Positions 9,372 to 18,532 of a stretch of DNA of 64,000 nt are shown here, one piece after another. This DNA is from Pseudomonas soli. Lineage in GTDB: Bacteria; Pseudomonadota; Gammaproteobacteria; Pseudomonadales; Pseudomonadaceae. The position numbers and the translations under genes were made by a program. Positions within the stretch are counted from its first letter, which is position 1. Every line of letters starts with the position of its first letter. The stretch spans positions 186,001 through 250,000 of the forward strand of contig NZ_FOEQ01000005.1 in assembly GCF_900110655.1 (NCBI RefSeq). Direction: 5' to 3'. The notes beneath the pieces were generated by a model, which was given only the letters and a program-made list of their open reading frames with translations, made no database searches and was not told the origin of the DNA.

Positions 9372-10577
9372 TCAGGCCACCGGGATCAACGGATCGGCTG
9401 CCGCCAGCGCTGCCGCGCGGTCGGCCGCCGGCGGATAGATCCATATTGAATTGATCTGCTGCTTGAGCTGCTTGGCCTCGGCCTTGTCCGTCGGCGGCGA
9501 GACCGTGCGCTCCCAGCCTTCGGTGTACACCGCGCCCCAGGCGCCCAGGTCCAGGCAGGTGACGTACTTGGGCTGGCTGTAGGTCATCGGTGCCACGCCG
9601 ATCAGCTCGGCGGCGGCATTGTTGCCGGCGTAGCGGCCCAGCGGAATGGCATGCTGGCAGGACATCACCGCGTGGTTGCCAGCCTCGTCGCAGGCAGCGT
9701 AGGCGACATCGCCCGCGGCATACACCGCCGGGTTGCCGATGACCTTGAGGTTGCCATCCACATGCAGGCGGCCCTGGCGGTCGCGTTCGCCGCTGATCTG
9801 CTCGGTCAGCGGGTTGGCCTTGAAACCCACGGTCCAGACAACGGTGTTGGCGGCGATGCGTTCACCGTTGTCCAGCAGCACGCCGCCGCCATCCACCGAG
9901 GCCACCGTGGCGCCGCAGATCCACTCGATCCCCAGCGCCGCCGATGCCTGTTCGATGGCCGGGCGGATACCGTCGCCGAGGGCGGCGCCGATCTTCGCGC
10001 CGCGGTCGACCACGACGATGCGCGGCTTGACCTTGTCGCCCAGGATCGCTCGCAGCCGGCTGGGCAGCTCGGTGGCGGTCTCGATGCCGGTGAAGCCGCC
10101 ACCGGCCACCACCACGGTATTGCGTGCGGGGCTGTTGGGGCGGGCGGCCAGGGACTTGAGGTGTTCTTCCAGGCGGGTGGCCGAGTCGATCTTGTCGACA
10201 TCGAAGGCGTGCTGGTCGAAGCCTTCCAGCGCCGGGCGGTTGAGCAGGCTGCCGCAGGCCATGATCAGGCGGTCGTAACCCAGCTTGGCCTCGATGCCAC
10301 CCGCCTGACGGTAGGCCACCTGCTGGTTGGTCTGGTCGATGTGGTAGGCCGTGCCTTTGACGAAGCGCACGTTGACCGCGTCGAACACCGCCTGCAAGGG
10401 AGCGGCCATGGTGTGTACGTCGGGTTCGTAGAAGCGTGGGCGGATGTGCAGCTCCGCCTGGGGCGCGAGCACGGTGATCAGCACGTCGTCGCGTTTGTGC
10501 AGGTCGAGCAGGCGGGCGGCGCCGAGGGCGCTCCACAGCCCGGCGAAGCCTGCGCCAATGATCAGGATCTGTTTCAT
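9372..10577 (-). CDS. NAD(P)/FAD-dependent oxidoreductase (NDH-2-like)
   Basis: The 401-residue flavoprotein has an N-terminal FAD-binding Rossmann motif (IIGAGFAGLWSALGA, residues 5-19) and a second nucleotide-binding motif near residue 160 (VVVAGGGFTGIETATELP). A C-terminal FAD motif, VYAAGDVAYA, lies around residue 285. This matches type II NADH:quinone oxidoreductase-like proteins, though a C-terminal membrane helix is not evident. CAGGAG lies seven bases before ATG 10577. Its substrate cannot be told from sequence. It stands alone, head-on against hvfC and tandem with the GlxA-type regulator upstream. Confidence 0.85.
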   Translation of the reverse strand: MKQILIIGAGFAGLWSALGAARLLDLHKRDDVLITVLAPQAELHIRPRFYEPDVHTMAAPLQAVFDAVNVRFVKGTAYHIDQTNQQVAYRQAGGIEAKLGYDRLIMACGSLLNRPALEGFDQHAFDVDKIDSATRLEEHLKSLAARPNSPARNTVVVAGGGFTGIETATELPSRLRAILGDKVKPRIVVVDRGAKIGAALGDGIRPAIEQASAALGIEWICGATVASVDGGGVLLDNGERIAANTVVWTVGFKANPLTEQISGERDRQGRLHVDGNLKVIGNPAVYAAGDVAYAACDEAGNHAVMSCQHAIPLGRYAGNNAAAELIGVAPMTYSQPKYVTCLDLGAWGAVYTEGWERTVSPPTDKAEAKQLKQQINSIWIYPPAADRAAALAAADPLIPVA

Positions 10578-10708
10578 GAGGGGCTCCTGGATGCCGCGAT
10601 TATCGATGTTGTCGCTGCGGCAGTAGAAAAAGGTTACGTCTAGTGAGTGAGCCTGGATTACGGCCCGATAGGCGTGCTGCAGATGCTAAGCGCCCCCCAG
10701 GTTTGTCC

Positions 10709-11764
10709 CTAGGCCAAAGAACCCTGGATTTCGGCCAGCGGCACGCCGCGGGCGAAGCGCGCCCGATAGTCCCGCGGGGTCACCGCCAGGTGACGCTGGA
10801 ACGCCAGGCGCATGCGCTCCTCGCTGCCGAACCCGCAGTGGCGGGCGACCTGCTCGATATGCTGGTCGGAGTTTTCCAGCAAGCGGCGCGCCGCCTCCAG
10901 GCGGAACACCTCGATGGCCTTGGCCGGGGTGCGGCCGGTCTTGTGCTTGTACACCCGGGTGAAGTTGCGTAGGCTCATGCGCGCCTGTTCGGCCAGCCGC
11001 TCGACCGTCAGCCGCGGGTCGCCCAGGTGCTCGCTGAGCCATAGGTGCAGGGTCTCGAAGGCGTCGCTGTCCTCGCCCTGGGCCTTGAGCAGTTCGCTGA
11101 ACTGCGCCTGGCCGCCGGGGCGCTTGAGGAACACCACCAATTCGCGGGCCACCTGCATGGCCACCTCGCGGCCGCAGTCGGCCTCGACCAGGGCCAGCGC
11201 CAGGTCGATGCCGGCGCTGACGCCGGCCGAAGTCCATACCTGATCCTGCTGCACGAAGATCGATTCGGCATCCACCTCGATGGCCGGAAAGCGTCGGTGC
11301 AGGGCATCGCACATCGCCCAGTGGGTGGCGGCCCTGCGGCCATCGAGCAGGCCGGCGGCGGCCAGCAGGAAGGTGCCGCTGCATACCGAAGCGGTACGTC
11401 GGGCGCGTTGGGCGGCCTGGGCCAGCCAGGCGACCAGCTCGGCGTGATCGGGGAGGGTGCGGACGATCTCCGGGGCTCCGGGCACGACCAGCGTGTCGAA
11501 GGGCTCGTGCAGCCAGGGCGCCAGTGGCTCGGTGGCGACGGCCAGGCCCTCGGCGGTGGCCACCAGGCCCCCTTCGAGGCTGGCGGTGACCACCCGGTAG
11601 CCGGGCAGGCCGCGCGCGGCGCGGGCCTTGGTCGCGGCCCAGAACACCGTCTGCGCGCCGGTGAGGTCGAGCAGGCCCATCTGCGGGTAGGCGAGGAACA
11701 GCAAGGTGCGCGGCTGGTCAAGCGCGTGCACGGGCGCTGCGGGAATCTGCGGGATGTCGGTCAT
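10709..11764 (-). CDS. GlxA-type transcriptional regulator (DJ-1/PfpI plus AraC HTH)
   Basis: The 351-residue protein joins an N-terminal DJ-1/PfpI-like domain (residues 20-210; nucleophile-elbow-like SVCSGTFLLAAAGLL near residue 146) to a C-terminal AraC/XylS domain with two helix-turn-helices (LTVERLAEQARMSLRNFTR and IEQVARHCGFGSEERMRLAF). This is the architecture of GlxA, GbdR and CdhR regulators, which sense amidase- or amine-derived metabolites. The ligand here is unknown. The divergent gene upstream is absent and the FAD oxidoreductase lies downstream on the same strand, so that is a possible target. Confidence 0.88.
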   Translation of the reverse strand: MTDIPQIPAAPVHALDQPRTLLFLAYPQMGLLDLTGAQTVFWAATKARAARGLPGYRVVTASLEGGLVATAEGLAVATEPLAPWLHEPFDTLVVPGAPEIVRTLPDHAELVAWLAQAAQRARRTASVCSGTFLLAAAGLLDGRRAATHWAMCDALHRRFPAIEVDAESIFVQQDQVWTSAGVSAGIDLALALVEADCGREVAMQVARELVVFLKRPGGQAQFSELLKAQGEDSDAFETLHLWLSEHLGDPRLTVERLAEQARMSLRNFTRVYKHKTGRTPAKAIEVFRLEAARRLLENSDQHIEQVARHCGFGSEERMRLAFQRHLAVTPRDYRARFARGVPLAEIQGSLA

Positions 11765-11856
11765 GGCGCGCTGCTTGTGGACGGGGCGTAGGCCCTAGTC
11801 GAGCAGGTGGCGCGATGATGTTCAAGCACGACGCGATGGCCGTCAGGCCTGGCTCT

Positions 11857-11920
11857 TGTGGGAGCGGGCTTGCCCCGCGATTGCAGCATCAGCCGCATCG
11901 CGGGGCCAGCCCGTTCCGAC
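11857..11920. repeat. REP palindrome pair
   Basis: TGTGGGAGCGGGCTTGCCCCG (from 11857) and the inverted TCGCGGGGCCAGCCCGTTCC (from 11898) form a classic Pseudomonas REP doublet, placed at the 3' end of the TonB receptor gene. Confidence 0.75.
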
Positions 11921-11937
11921 GCTGTTACCTGGCCGAC

Positions 11938-14055
11938 CTAGAAGCTGTAGTCCACCGTGGCGAAATACGAGCGCGGCGCGCCCAGCAGCCACTGTTCGCC
12001 GCTGTAGCTCGACTGGGCGTACTCGCGATCGAACAGGTTGTTCACCTGCAGACCCAGGCGCACGTCGGGCAGCACCTGCCAGCCGATATTGGCATCGACC
12101 ACGGTGTAGCCCGGCACGCGTTGGTCATTGGCGGCGCTGGTATAGCGGGCGTCCACGTAGCGCAGGCCGATGCCGGTGTCGACGCTTTGCCCGAAGGCTT
12201 TGCTCAGCCACAGGTTGGCGGTACGCCGTGGGACGTCCTGCGGGTGGTTGCCAGACCGGTCGTAGGAAACGCCTCGGCTGAGTTGAGTGAAATCATCGTA
12301 CTTGGCGCGCACCAAGGCGGCGTTGCCCGACAGTTGCCATTGATTGCCCAGAGCTAGCTCCAGGCTTGCCTCCAGGCCATCGGAGGTCTGTTGGCCTGCC
12401 TGCTGGCTGCGTTTAGAGACCACGTCGTACACCGGCAGCTTCTTCTTGACGATGTGGTAGGCCGCCAACGTCCATTCGCCGCGTCCGTCCCAGAACCGTT
12501 GCTTGAGGCCGAATTCGGTCTGCTTGGCTTCGGTCAGTTCAAGGCGTTGCTCCGGGCGCAGGGTCAGCAGGTCACCGACACCATCCTCGCTGGTGGAGTA
12601 CTGGCCGTACACCGACAGGTCGTCAGTCAGCGCGTACACCAGGCCGGCGCGCCAGTTGCCGCCACGCAGGCTCTGGTCTTCGCGAGTGTCCTTCACCAGG
12701 TCGTTGCGGTCGATGTGGTTCTGGTCGCGGCGTATGCCGGTGACCAGCGACAGGCGCTCGGTCAGTTGCGTGCGGTTTTCGGCGAACAGCGAGAAGGTGC
12801 TGGTTTTCGACAGCGTCTGCGGGCGCGTCGGATCGGCACTGTGGAACCCGCCGGGCGCCGGCCGCCAAGGGTCGAGCGGGTCGGTGTAGCCATCTTCGTA
12901 GGGCGAGTTGCTGTCGATGTTGAAGCGGATCTTGTTGTACTCGGCGCCCACCACGGTCCTGCTGGCCAGGCCGAACAGCGAGTGATCAAAGGTGAAGCTC
13001 TGGCGGTCGCCGATCTGCTCCTGGTTGTGCTTGATCTCCAGGAAACTGCCGCGCTGGATCACACCGGCATCCCAGGCGTATTCCTCGGCATTGCGCCAGT
13101 GGCGACGGCTCTTGATGTAGTACAGCTGGTTGCTGGCGCTGATGCTGTCGCTGATGGTCCAGTCGCTGGTCAGCCGTGTCCACTCATCGTGGTAGCGCTG
13201 CTGGTCATTGCTGACGTTGTAGTTCTTGTTGCGCACGCTGCTGCGCAGATGGCCGTCGATCAGCGGCGTGCCGTAGTAGTTGGCAGGTTGTGCGTCGCCG
13301 CGATCGTGGGACAGGGTGAAACTCAGGTCGTCACTGGCATCGAAGCGCAGCGCGCCGGAAAACGCCAGGCTGCGCGAAGCGGTGCGGTCGACCCAGCCGT
13401 TGCCCGCCTGCTGGTTCAGGGTGGCGCGGTAGCTCAGGCGCTCGCTCAGGCTGCCGCCGCTGTCCAGCCCCAGTTGCTGGCGGTCCCAGGAGCCATAGCC
13501 CAGGCGCAGGTGGTTGCGGATATCACTGCTGAAGGGCTTTTTTGGAATCACGTTGACCGTTGCCCCGGTGGCGCCTTCGCCATACAGCACCGAGGCAGGC
13601 CCACGGATCACATCGATACGCTCGACCATCCAGGGATCGACCGGGTAGGTGAGGGTGCCGGCGCCGGCGTACAGGCGCGACCCGTCGAACAGGGTCATCA
13701 CCGAACTCTGGCCCGTGAAGCCGCGCGCCGACAAGCCGGTGCCGCCATCGCCAGGGGTACCGATGAAAGTGATGCCCGGCGAGCGGGTCACGGCATCCTG
13801 CACCGTGGTGTTGTTGCGCTGCTGAATCTGCGCGGCGGTGATGCTGCTGGTGCTCGCCGGGGTTTCCAGGGCACTGAGGTTCAGGCGTGAACCGGCCTGG
13901 GTGGGGGTGGCCAGGTCGACGGTCTGCGGGTCGCGGCTGTCGGTGATCGCCGTGGAGGGCAGGGTGAGCGCAGGGCTGGGCTGCTCGTCGGCCAGCGCCG
14001 GCAGGGACACGGCCAGGCAGGCCGCCAGGGTGTGAAGCTTGTTGATACGGGACAT
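11938..14055 (-). CDS. TonB-dependent siderophore-type receptor under a B12 riboswitch
   Basis: The 705-residue outer-membrane receptor begins MSRINKLHTLAACLAVSLPALA, a signal peptide, at ATG 14055. A plug domain follows (SSITAAQIQQRNNTTVQDAVTRSPG, then RIDVIRGPASVLYGEGATG near residue 170) and then a beta barrel ending in the aromatic YFATVDYSF. The plug and barrel resemble the ferric-siderophore receptor family (FhuA/FoxA-like). An N-terminal signalling extension is absent, so it is not an ECF-coupled transducer. A cobalamin riboswitch occupies the leader, about 120 bases upstream, which suggests that the true substrate is a corrinoid or that the gene is B12-repressed. An upstream in-frame start at 14100 is less likely because it precedes the signal peptide. 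Confidence 0.9.
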   Translation of the reverse strand: MSRINKLHTLAACLAVSLPALADEQPSPALTLPSTAITDSRDPQTVDLATPTQAGSRLNLSALETPASTSSITAAQIQQRNNTTVQDAVTRSPGITFIGTPGDGGTGLSARGFTGQSSVMTLFDGSRLYAGAGTLTYPVDPWMVERIDVIRGPASVLYGEGATGATVNVIPKKPFSSDIRNHLRLGYGSWDRQQLGLDSGGSLSERLSYRATLNQQAGNGWVDRTASRSLAFSGALRFDASDDLSFTLSHDRGDAQPANYYGTPLIDGHLRSSVRNKNYNVSNDQQRYHDEWTRLTSDWTISDSISASNQLYYIKSRRHWRNAEEYAWDAGVIQRGSFLEIKHNQEQIGDRQSFTFDHSLFGLASRTVVGAEYNKIRFNIDSNSPYEDGYTDPLDPWRPAPGGFHSADPTRPQTLSKTSTFSLFAENRTQLTERLSLVTGIRRDQNHIDRNDLVKDTREDQSLRGGNWRAGLVYALTDDLSVYGQYSTSEDGVGDLLTLRPEQRLELTEAKQTEFGLKQRFWDGRGEWTLAAYHIVKKKLPVYDVVSKRSQQAGQQTSDGLEASLELALGNQWQLSGNAALVRAKYDDFTQLSRGVSYDRSGNHPQDVPRRTANLWLSKAFGQSVDTGIGLRYVDARYTSAANDQRVPGYTVVDANIGWQVLPDVRLGLQVNNLFDREYAQSSYSGEQWLLGAPRSYFATVDYSF

Positions 14056-14177
14056 GTCGTTCCACTGCTGCAGGAAAGAATGGATCCCGGTGGAAAACAC
14101 GCAACGGCGAAGCGCGCGCAGGCGCGCACGCGAATACCGGCCTGCGCCCGCCCACCGCGGGTTGCCAAGTGAAGCCT

Positions 14178-14360
14178 CAGGCCGGTCTCCGGGCTTGCGA
14201 GGGTCGTGAAGCCTTCACCTTCCCATGCGTGTGCACAGTGGTCTGTCGAAGGGTTCGCTCGCTTACCGTTGCGGGGGCAGCGCCGGACTTGTCGTGGTAT
14301 CGACTCACCGGCTTCCCGTTTCACCCTGCGCGCGGCGGCGCAGGGCACCTGAAACTGGCG
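14178..14360 (-). promoter_or_regulatory. Cobalamin riboswitch
   Basis: Read on the minus strand, the leader has the conserved order of the cobalamin riboswitch: TTTCAGGTGCCC (from 14354), GTGAAACGGGAAGCCGGTGA (from 14323), TCCGGCGCTGCCCCCGCAAC, GGTAAGCGAGC, CCACTGTGCACACGCATGGG and finally AGCCCGGAGACCGGCCTG. All core boxes are present in the right order and spacing. It precedes the TonB receptor ATG by about 120 bases. Members of this class normally shut off B12-uptake or synthesis genes when adenosylcobalamin is present. Confidence 0.93.
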
Positions 14361-14555
14361 CGCATCTGACCACTGAACGAGCAGGGAGTCAATCGTCTGG
14401 AGGGGCGGGCTGAGTGAGGTTGAATGGCGGTTCAGAGCGGTTGCCGTCAGGTAGGCGTTGTCTGCGGGCAGGCCGCGTGGATTGGCGCAGGTCGCGCAGG
14501 GCGCTACCATCGGCAGCCAGCCTCCTTATCCAACACCAACAAGCCAAGGACGCGT
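14361..14555. other. Divergent intergenic DNA between riboswitch and thioesterase gene
   Basis: This stretch should hold the promoter of the riboswitch transcript (minus strand) and that of the thioesterase (plus strand). No ORF with a credible ribosome site is present, and I could not pick out convincing -35/-10 pairs. Confidence 0.4.
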
Positions 14556-15053
14556 ATGACCGAGCAAGCCCTGTCCCTGCAACAACTCGCCGCCCCCGAA
14601 GGCATCTGCTACGGCTGCGGCTGTTCCCACCCCAGCGGCCTGCATGTGCAGAGCCACTGGGACGCCGACGGCATCCACCTGTCGTGCCGACATACCCCCG
14701 ATCCGACCTTCACCGGCTGGCCCGGCCTGGTTTATGGTGGCCTGCTGGCCATGCTGGTCGACTGCCATTCCAACTGGACCGCCATGGCCTGTCACTACCG
14801 TGCCGAAGGCCGCGAACCGGGCAGCCTGCCGCGTATCGACTGCGTCACTGGCCAGCTTGGCCTCACCTACCTCAAGCCCACGCCCATGGGCGTCGAGCTG
14901 CTGCTCAAGGCCCGGGTCGAGGGTGAGCTGGGGCGCAAGACCCGGGTGATCTGCGAGGTCTGGGCCGGGGATGTACTGACGGTCACCGCCGATTCGGTGT
15001 TCGTGCGGGTCGATACCGAGAAGCTCAAGCGCCAGGCGCATGGCGACGCCTGA
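14556..15053 (+). CDS. PaaI-family hot-dog thioesterase
   Basis: The 165-residue protein has the features of hot-dog acyl-CoA thioesterases of the PaaI/YiiD group. The motif GLVYGGLLAMLVDCHSNWTAM (about residues 58-78) corresponds to the HGGxxxxxxD catalytic helix, with Asp at the usual position and Tyr in place of the usual His. A zinc-knuckle-like CYGCGCSHPSGLHV precedes it at residues 19-32. AAGGA lies five bases before ATG 14556. Substrate unknown. Confidence 0.8.
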   Translation: MTEQALSLQQLAAPEGICYGCGCSHPSGLHVQSHWDADGIHLSCRHTPDPTFTGWPGLVYGGLLAMLVDCHSNWTAMACHYRAEGREPGSLPRIDCVTGQLGLTYLKPTPMGVELLLKARVEGELGRKTRVICEVWAGDVLTVTADSVFVRVDTEKLKRQAHGDA

Positions 15054-15118
15054 ACTTGCACCGATGGGGTGGGGCTGGCATTGTCGAACGTGACCCGGCT
15101 GCCCGACAGGATGTTGCC

Positions 15119-15640
15119 ATGCCCTACCAGATTCGCCCGGCCCGTGACGAAGACTGCGTGGCCCTGAGCCTCGTCGGTCAAGCGACCTTCGCCCTGGCCA
15201 GCCCGCCCGATAGTGCGGTCAGCGCCCAGCAGCAATACATCGCCCATCACCTCCAGCCTGAGCATTTCCAGGCGCACCTGGAGCACCCGCACAAGCGGTT
15301 GCTGGTGGTCGAGCGGGGTGGCCAGGTGCTGGGCTACAGCATGCTCGACCTGGCGCCCGGCAAGCTGGGTATTGCCGAAGCCGATCAACTGGCGGAAATC
15401 TCACGCTGCTATGTACTACCCTGCGCCCATGGCAGCGGCGCCGGGCAATTGTTGCTCGCCACCACCCTGGCCCAGGTCGATGGCCAGGCGCGCCTGACAG
15501 TCAATGAGCTGAACGCCCGGGCGATCGGTTTCTATCAGCGCAACGGCTTTCGCAAGGTGGGCGAGGCTATCTTCCCTTGCGGCGACGAGCGGCACCGCGA
15601 CTGGGTGATGGTCAGGATGGCCGAAGATCATCTAGATTGA
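15119..15640 (+). CDS. GNAT-family N-acetyltransferase
   Basis: The 173-residue protein has the GNAT core: a strand carrying AEISRCYVLPCAHGSGAGQLLL (about residues 91-112), which contains the acetyl-CoA pyrophosphate loop (normally Q/RxxGxG/A), and the C-terminal NARAIGFYQRNGFRKVGE. AGGA at 15108 supports ATG 15119. The substrate is unknown. It sits 65 bases after the thioesterase on the same strand and may share its transcript. Confidence 0.82.
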   Translation: MPYQIRPARDEDCVALSLVGQATFALASPPDSAVSAQQQYIAHHLQPEHFQAHLEHPHKRLLVVERGGQVLGYSMLDLAPGKLGIAEADQLAEISRCYVLPCAHGSGAGQLLLATTLAQVDGQARLTVNELNARAIGFYQRNGFRKVGEAIFPCGDERHRDWVMVRMAEDHLD

Positions 15641-15665
15641 ACCCTCCCAACGCGAAGGCACTCCC

Positions 15666-16361
15666 ATGACCGAACTTTCCGCATTCCCCATCACCGGCAA
15701 ATGGCCGGCGCGACACCCTGAGCGTCTGCAACTGTACTCGCTGGCCACGCCGAACGGGGTCAAGGTCTCGATCATGCTCGAGGAAATCGGCCTGCCCTAC
15801 GAGGTGCACAAGGTCAGCTTCGAAGCCGAGGACCAGTTGAGCCCCGCGTTCATCTCCCTGAGCGCCAACAACAAGATCCCGGCGATCCTCGACCCCAACG
15901 GGCCGGGGGGCCAACCGTTGCCATTGTTCGAATCGGGGGCGATCCTGCAGTACCTGGCCGAGAAGAGCGGCCAGTTGCTGAGCCTGGACCCGGCCCAGCG
16001 CTACCAGACCCTGCAGTGGCTGATGTTCCAGATGGGCGGCATCGGGCCGATGTTCGGCCAGGTGGGGTTCTTCCATTTCTTCGCGGGCAAGGAGTACGAG
16101 GACAAGCGTCCGCGGGACCGCTACGTCAATGAGTCCAAACGCTTGCTGGCGGTGCTCGACCGCCACCTGCAAGGGCGGGAGTGGATGGTCGATGCATACA
16201 GCATCGCCGATATCGCCATCTTCCCCTGGGTGCGTAACCTGGTGGAGCGCTACAACGCGCGGGAGCTGGTGGAATTCGACACGTTCAAGGAAGTGCAGCG
16301 GGTGCTGGCGCGGTTCCTCGAGCGCCCGGCCGTGCAGCGTGGCCTGAAGATCCCGGCATGA
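15666..16361 (+). CDS. Glutathione S-transferase, YghU/Nu-class-like
   Basis: The 231-residue protein has an N-terminal thioredoxin-fold GST domain (LQLYSLATPNGVKVSIMLEE, NNKIPAIL, LFESGAILQYLAEK) and an all-helical C-terminal domain (YSIADIAIFPWVRN). The TPNG turn and the ESGAI glutathione-binding motif are those of the YghU/YfcG/Ure2p-like group, many of which reduce disulfides or organic peroxides using two GSH. It follows the GNAT gene by 25 bases. GAAGG lies before ATG 15666. Confidence 0.9.
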   Translation: MTELSAFPITGKWPARHPERLQLYSLATPNGVKVSIMLEEIGLPYEVHKVSFEAEDQLSPAFISLSANNKIPAILDPNGPGGQPLPLFESGAILQYLAEKSGQLLSLDPAQRYQTLQWLMFQMGGIGPMFGQVGFFHFFAGKEYEDKRPRDRYVNESKRLLAVLDRHLQGREWMVDAYSIADIAIFPWVRNLVERYNARELVEFDTFKEVQRVLARFLERPAVQRGLKIPA

Positions 16362-16367
16362 CCTCGT

Positions 16368-16390
16368 CGGGGGCTGCGCGGCAGCCCCCG
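16368..16390. terminator. Hairpin between convergent GST and Pit genes
   Basis: Perfect 10-bp arms CGGGGGCTGC / GCAGCCCCCG surround a 3-base loop exactly between two convergent stop codons. There is no T-tract, so termination activity is inferred from position and stem strength only. Confidence 0.5.
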
Positions 16391-16400
16391 TCGCACATCC

Positions 16401-18017
16401 TCAGAGGACCTGGTTCAACAGCCAGTACAAGCAACCCGCCAGCAGCATCGCCGCCGGCAATGTCAGCACCCAGGCCATCAGCAGGTTGACCAGCGTCTTG
16501 CGTTGAATCCCCGAGCCGTTGGCCACCATGGTCCCGGCCACCCCCGAACTCAGCACGTGGGTGGTCGATACCGGCAGGCCGAACATATCCGCCGCGCCGA
16601 TGGTGCACATCGCCACCACCTCGGCCGAAGCGCCCTGGGCATAGCTCAGGTGGGTCTTGCCGATCTTCTCGCCCACCGTCACCACGATGCGCCGCCAGCC
16701 GACCATGGTGCCCAGGCCCAGGGCGATGGCCACCGCCACCTTGACCCACAGCGGGATATAGCGGGTGGCGTCGTCCAGTTGGCGCTTGAACAGCTGCACG
16801 TGGCGGGCGGTATCGGCGTCGTAGCGGGCCAGCTGGTGCTTGTCGATCTGGCGGATGGCTTCGCTGGCCAGGTACATGTCGTTGCGCACGTTGGCCATGG
16901 CCTCGGCCGGCACGCGCTTGAGCGAGCCATAGCCCTTGACCTCCTCGCCGATCATGCCGGTCAGCGCGGCCAGCGCCGGCAGCAGCTCGGGGCTGGCCTT
17001 CGGGGTGGCGACGAACGCGGTCAGCACCTGGCGTGGATCGGCCGGGGCGGGCGCGGGGGCGGCCCGTACCAGGGCCTGGCGGGTTACCTCGGCGACGGCC
17101 GAGAACTGCAGGGCCTGCTCGTTGGGCATGGTCTTGTTCAGGGCATAGGCCATTGGTAGGGTGCCGACCAGGATCAGCATGATCAGGCCCATGCCTTTCT
17201 GCCCGTCGTTGGAGCCGTGGGCGAAGGACACGCCGGTACAGGTGAGGATCAGCACGCCGCGGATCCACCAGGGCGGCGGCGTCTGGCCTTCTGGCGCCTG
17301 GTACAGCTCGCGGCGCTTGACCATCGCGCGCAGGACGAGCAGCAACAGGGCGGCGCAGGCGAAGCCGATCAACGGCGAGAACAACAGGGCATAGCCGACC
17401 TTGCTGGCCTGGGCCCAATCCACGCCGCTGGTGCCGTCACGCCCGTGCATTAATGCATTGGCCACGCCCACGCCGATGATCGAGCCGATCAGGGTATGCG
17501 AGGACGAGGCCGGCAGCCCCAGCCACCAGGTGCCGAGGTTCCAGATGATCGCCGCCAGCAGCAGGGCGAAGACCATGGCGAAACCGGCCGACGAGCCGAC
17601 CTGCAGGATCAGCTCCACCGGCAGCAGGGCGATGATGCCGAAGGCCACCGCGCCGCTGGACAGCAGCACCCCGAGGAAATTGCACAACCCCGACCACACC
17701 ACCGCCACCGAAGCTGGCAGTGAATGGGTGTAGATCACCGTGGCCACGGCGTTGGCGGTGTCGTGGAAGCCATTGACGAACTCGAAGCCCAGGGCGATCA
17801 GCAAGGCCAGGCCCAGCAACAGGAAAGGAGTGACGGTGGTGACGACGGTGCCGCTGGCGCTGACGTCCTGCTTGAGGCTCCAGAAGGTGTAGGCCAGGCC
17901 CGCCAGCAGCAGGCCGAAGAACAAGGTGAGGGTGGCGCGTCCGGGTTTGTGGGCAAGGGGTGGGCCTGGGGTGCGCAGGCTCAGGTCGGGCTGGCTGGCC
18001 AGTGACGGGGTTGCCAT
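16401..18017 (-). CDS. pit: Inorganic phosphate transporter, PiT family
   Basis: The protein of about 538 residues has the duplicated PiT signature: GFEFVNGFHDTANAVATVIYT near residue 80 and VSFAHGSNDGQKGMG near residue 285, and the GLPASSSHTLIGSIIG and GLPVSTTHVLSSGVAGT repeats. It has about ten membrane helices and a central soluble loop (about residues 330-450). The family imports metal-phosphate with protons at low affinity. Start ATG 18017 follows CGGAG by seven bases; the frame stays open far upstream without a better start. Confidence 0.93.
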   Translation of the reverse strand: MATPSLASQPDLSLRTPGPPLAHKPGRATLTLFFGLLLAGLAYTFWSLKQDVSASGTVVTTVTPFLLLGLALLIALGFEFVNGFHDTANAVATVIYTHSLPASVAVVWSGLCNFLGVLLSSGAVAFGIIALLPVELILQVGSSAGFAMVFALLLAAIIWNLGTWWLGLPASSSHTLIGSIIGVGVANALMHGRDGTSGVDWAQASKVGYALLFSPLIGFACAALLLLVLRAMVKRRELYQAPEGQTPPPWWIRGVLILTCTGVSFAHGSNDGQKGMGLIMLILVGTLPMAYALNKTMPNEQALQFSAVAEVTRQALVRAAPAPAPADPRQVLTAFVATPKASPELLPALAALTGMIGEEVKGYGSLKRVPAEAMANVRNDMYLASEAIRQIDKHQLARYDADTARHVQLFKRQLDDATRYIPLWVKVAVAIALGLGTMVGWRRIVVTVGEKIGKTHLSYAQGASAEVVAMCTIGAADMFGLPVSTTHVLSSGVAGTMVANGSGIQRKTLVNLLMAWVLTLPAAMLLAGCLYWLLNQVL

Positions 18018-18145
18018 GAGGGCTCCGGTTGGCGTCGGGCGGTGGTGCCGAAGGTATACAGCATAGAAACAATTCGTTACCGGGCCGTGACCTCGATCAA
18101 TGAAGGCCTTAGGCTGGTAGGGAAACGATGTCGCAGGAGTACCTG

Positions 18146-18532
18146 ATGATTCGCTGCAAACGCGTCTACGAGAGCGTCGAGGTGCAGGATGGCCAGCGCG
18201 TGCTGGTCGATCGCCTGTGGCCCCGCAATAAGCGCAAGGAAGACCTGCATGGGCAGTGGTTGCGCGAAGTCGCGCCCTCCGATGCACTGCGCAAGGCTTT
18301 TCACGCCGGTGAATTGGACTTTGCAGCCTTTGTCCAGCGCTATCAGCAGGAACTGGCCGCCCACCCCGAGCATTGGTATCCGTTGCTGGACCTGGCTGGC
18401 AAAGGCAACCTGACCTTGCTCTACGCTGGCAAGGATACCGAGCACAACAATGCCCAGGTCCTGGCCCGGTGGCTGGAGGATGAGCTGGAGCGCCGTGGCC
18501 CGGCCAGTTCACCGGTGTGCTATGCCCCTTGA
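18146..18532 (+). CDS. DUF488 (YeaO-like) protein
   Basis: The 128-residue protein starts MIRCKRVYESVEVQDGQRVLVDRLWPR, typical of DUF488/YeaO proteins, small soluble proteins without known activity. The motif LLYAGKDTEHNNAQVL near the C-terminus is conserved in the family. AGGAG at 18135-18139 selects ATG 18146 over the in-frame ATG at 18128. Its stop overlaps the start of the next GNAT gene by 11 bases, so the two are likely co-translated. Confidence 0.88.
   Translation: MIRCKRVYESVEVQDGQRVLVDRLWPRNKRKEDLHGQWLREVAPSDALRKAFHAGELDFAAFVQRYQQELAAHPEHWYPLLDLAGKGNLTLLYAGKDTEHNNAQVLARWLEDELERRGPASSPVCYAP

Noticed and set aside
9651..13890. Long plus-strand frames opposite the oxidoreductase and TonB receptor genes
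   Set aside because: They are antisense to well-supported genes and show no recognisable motifs.
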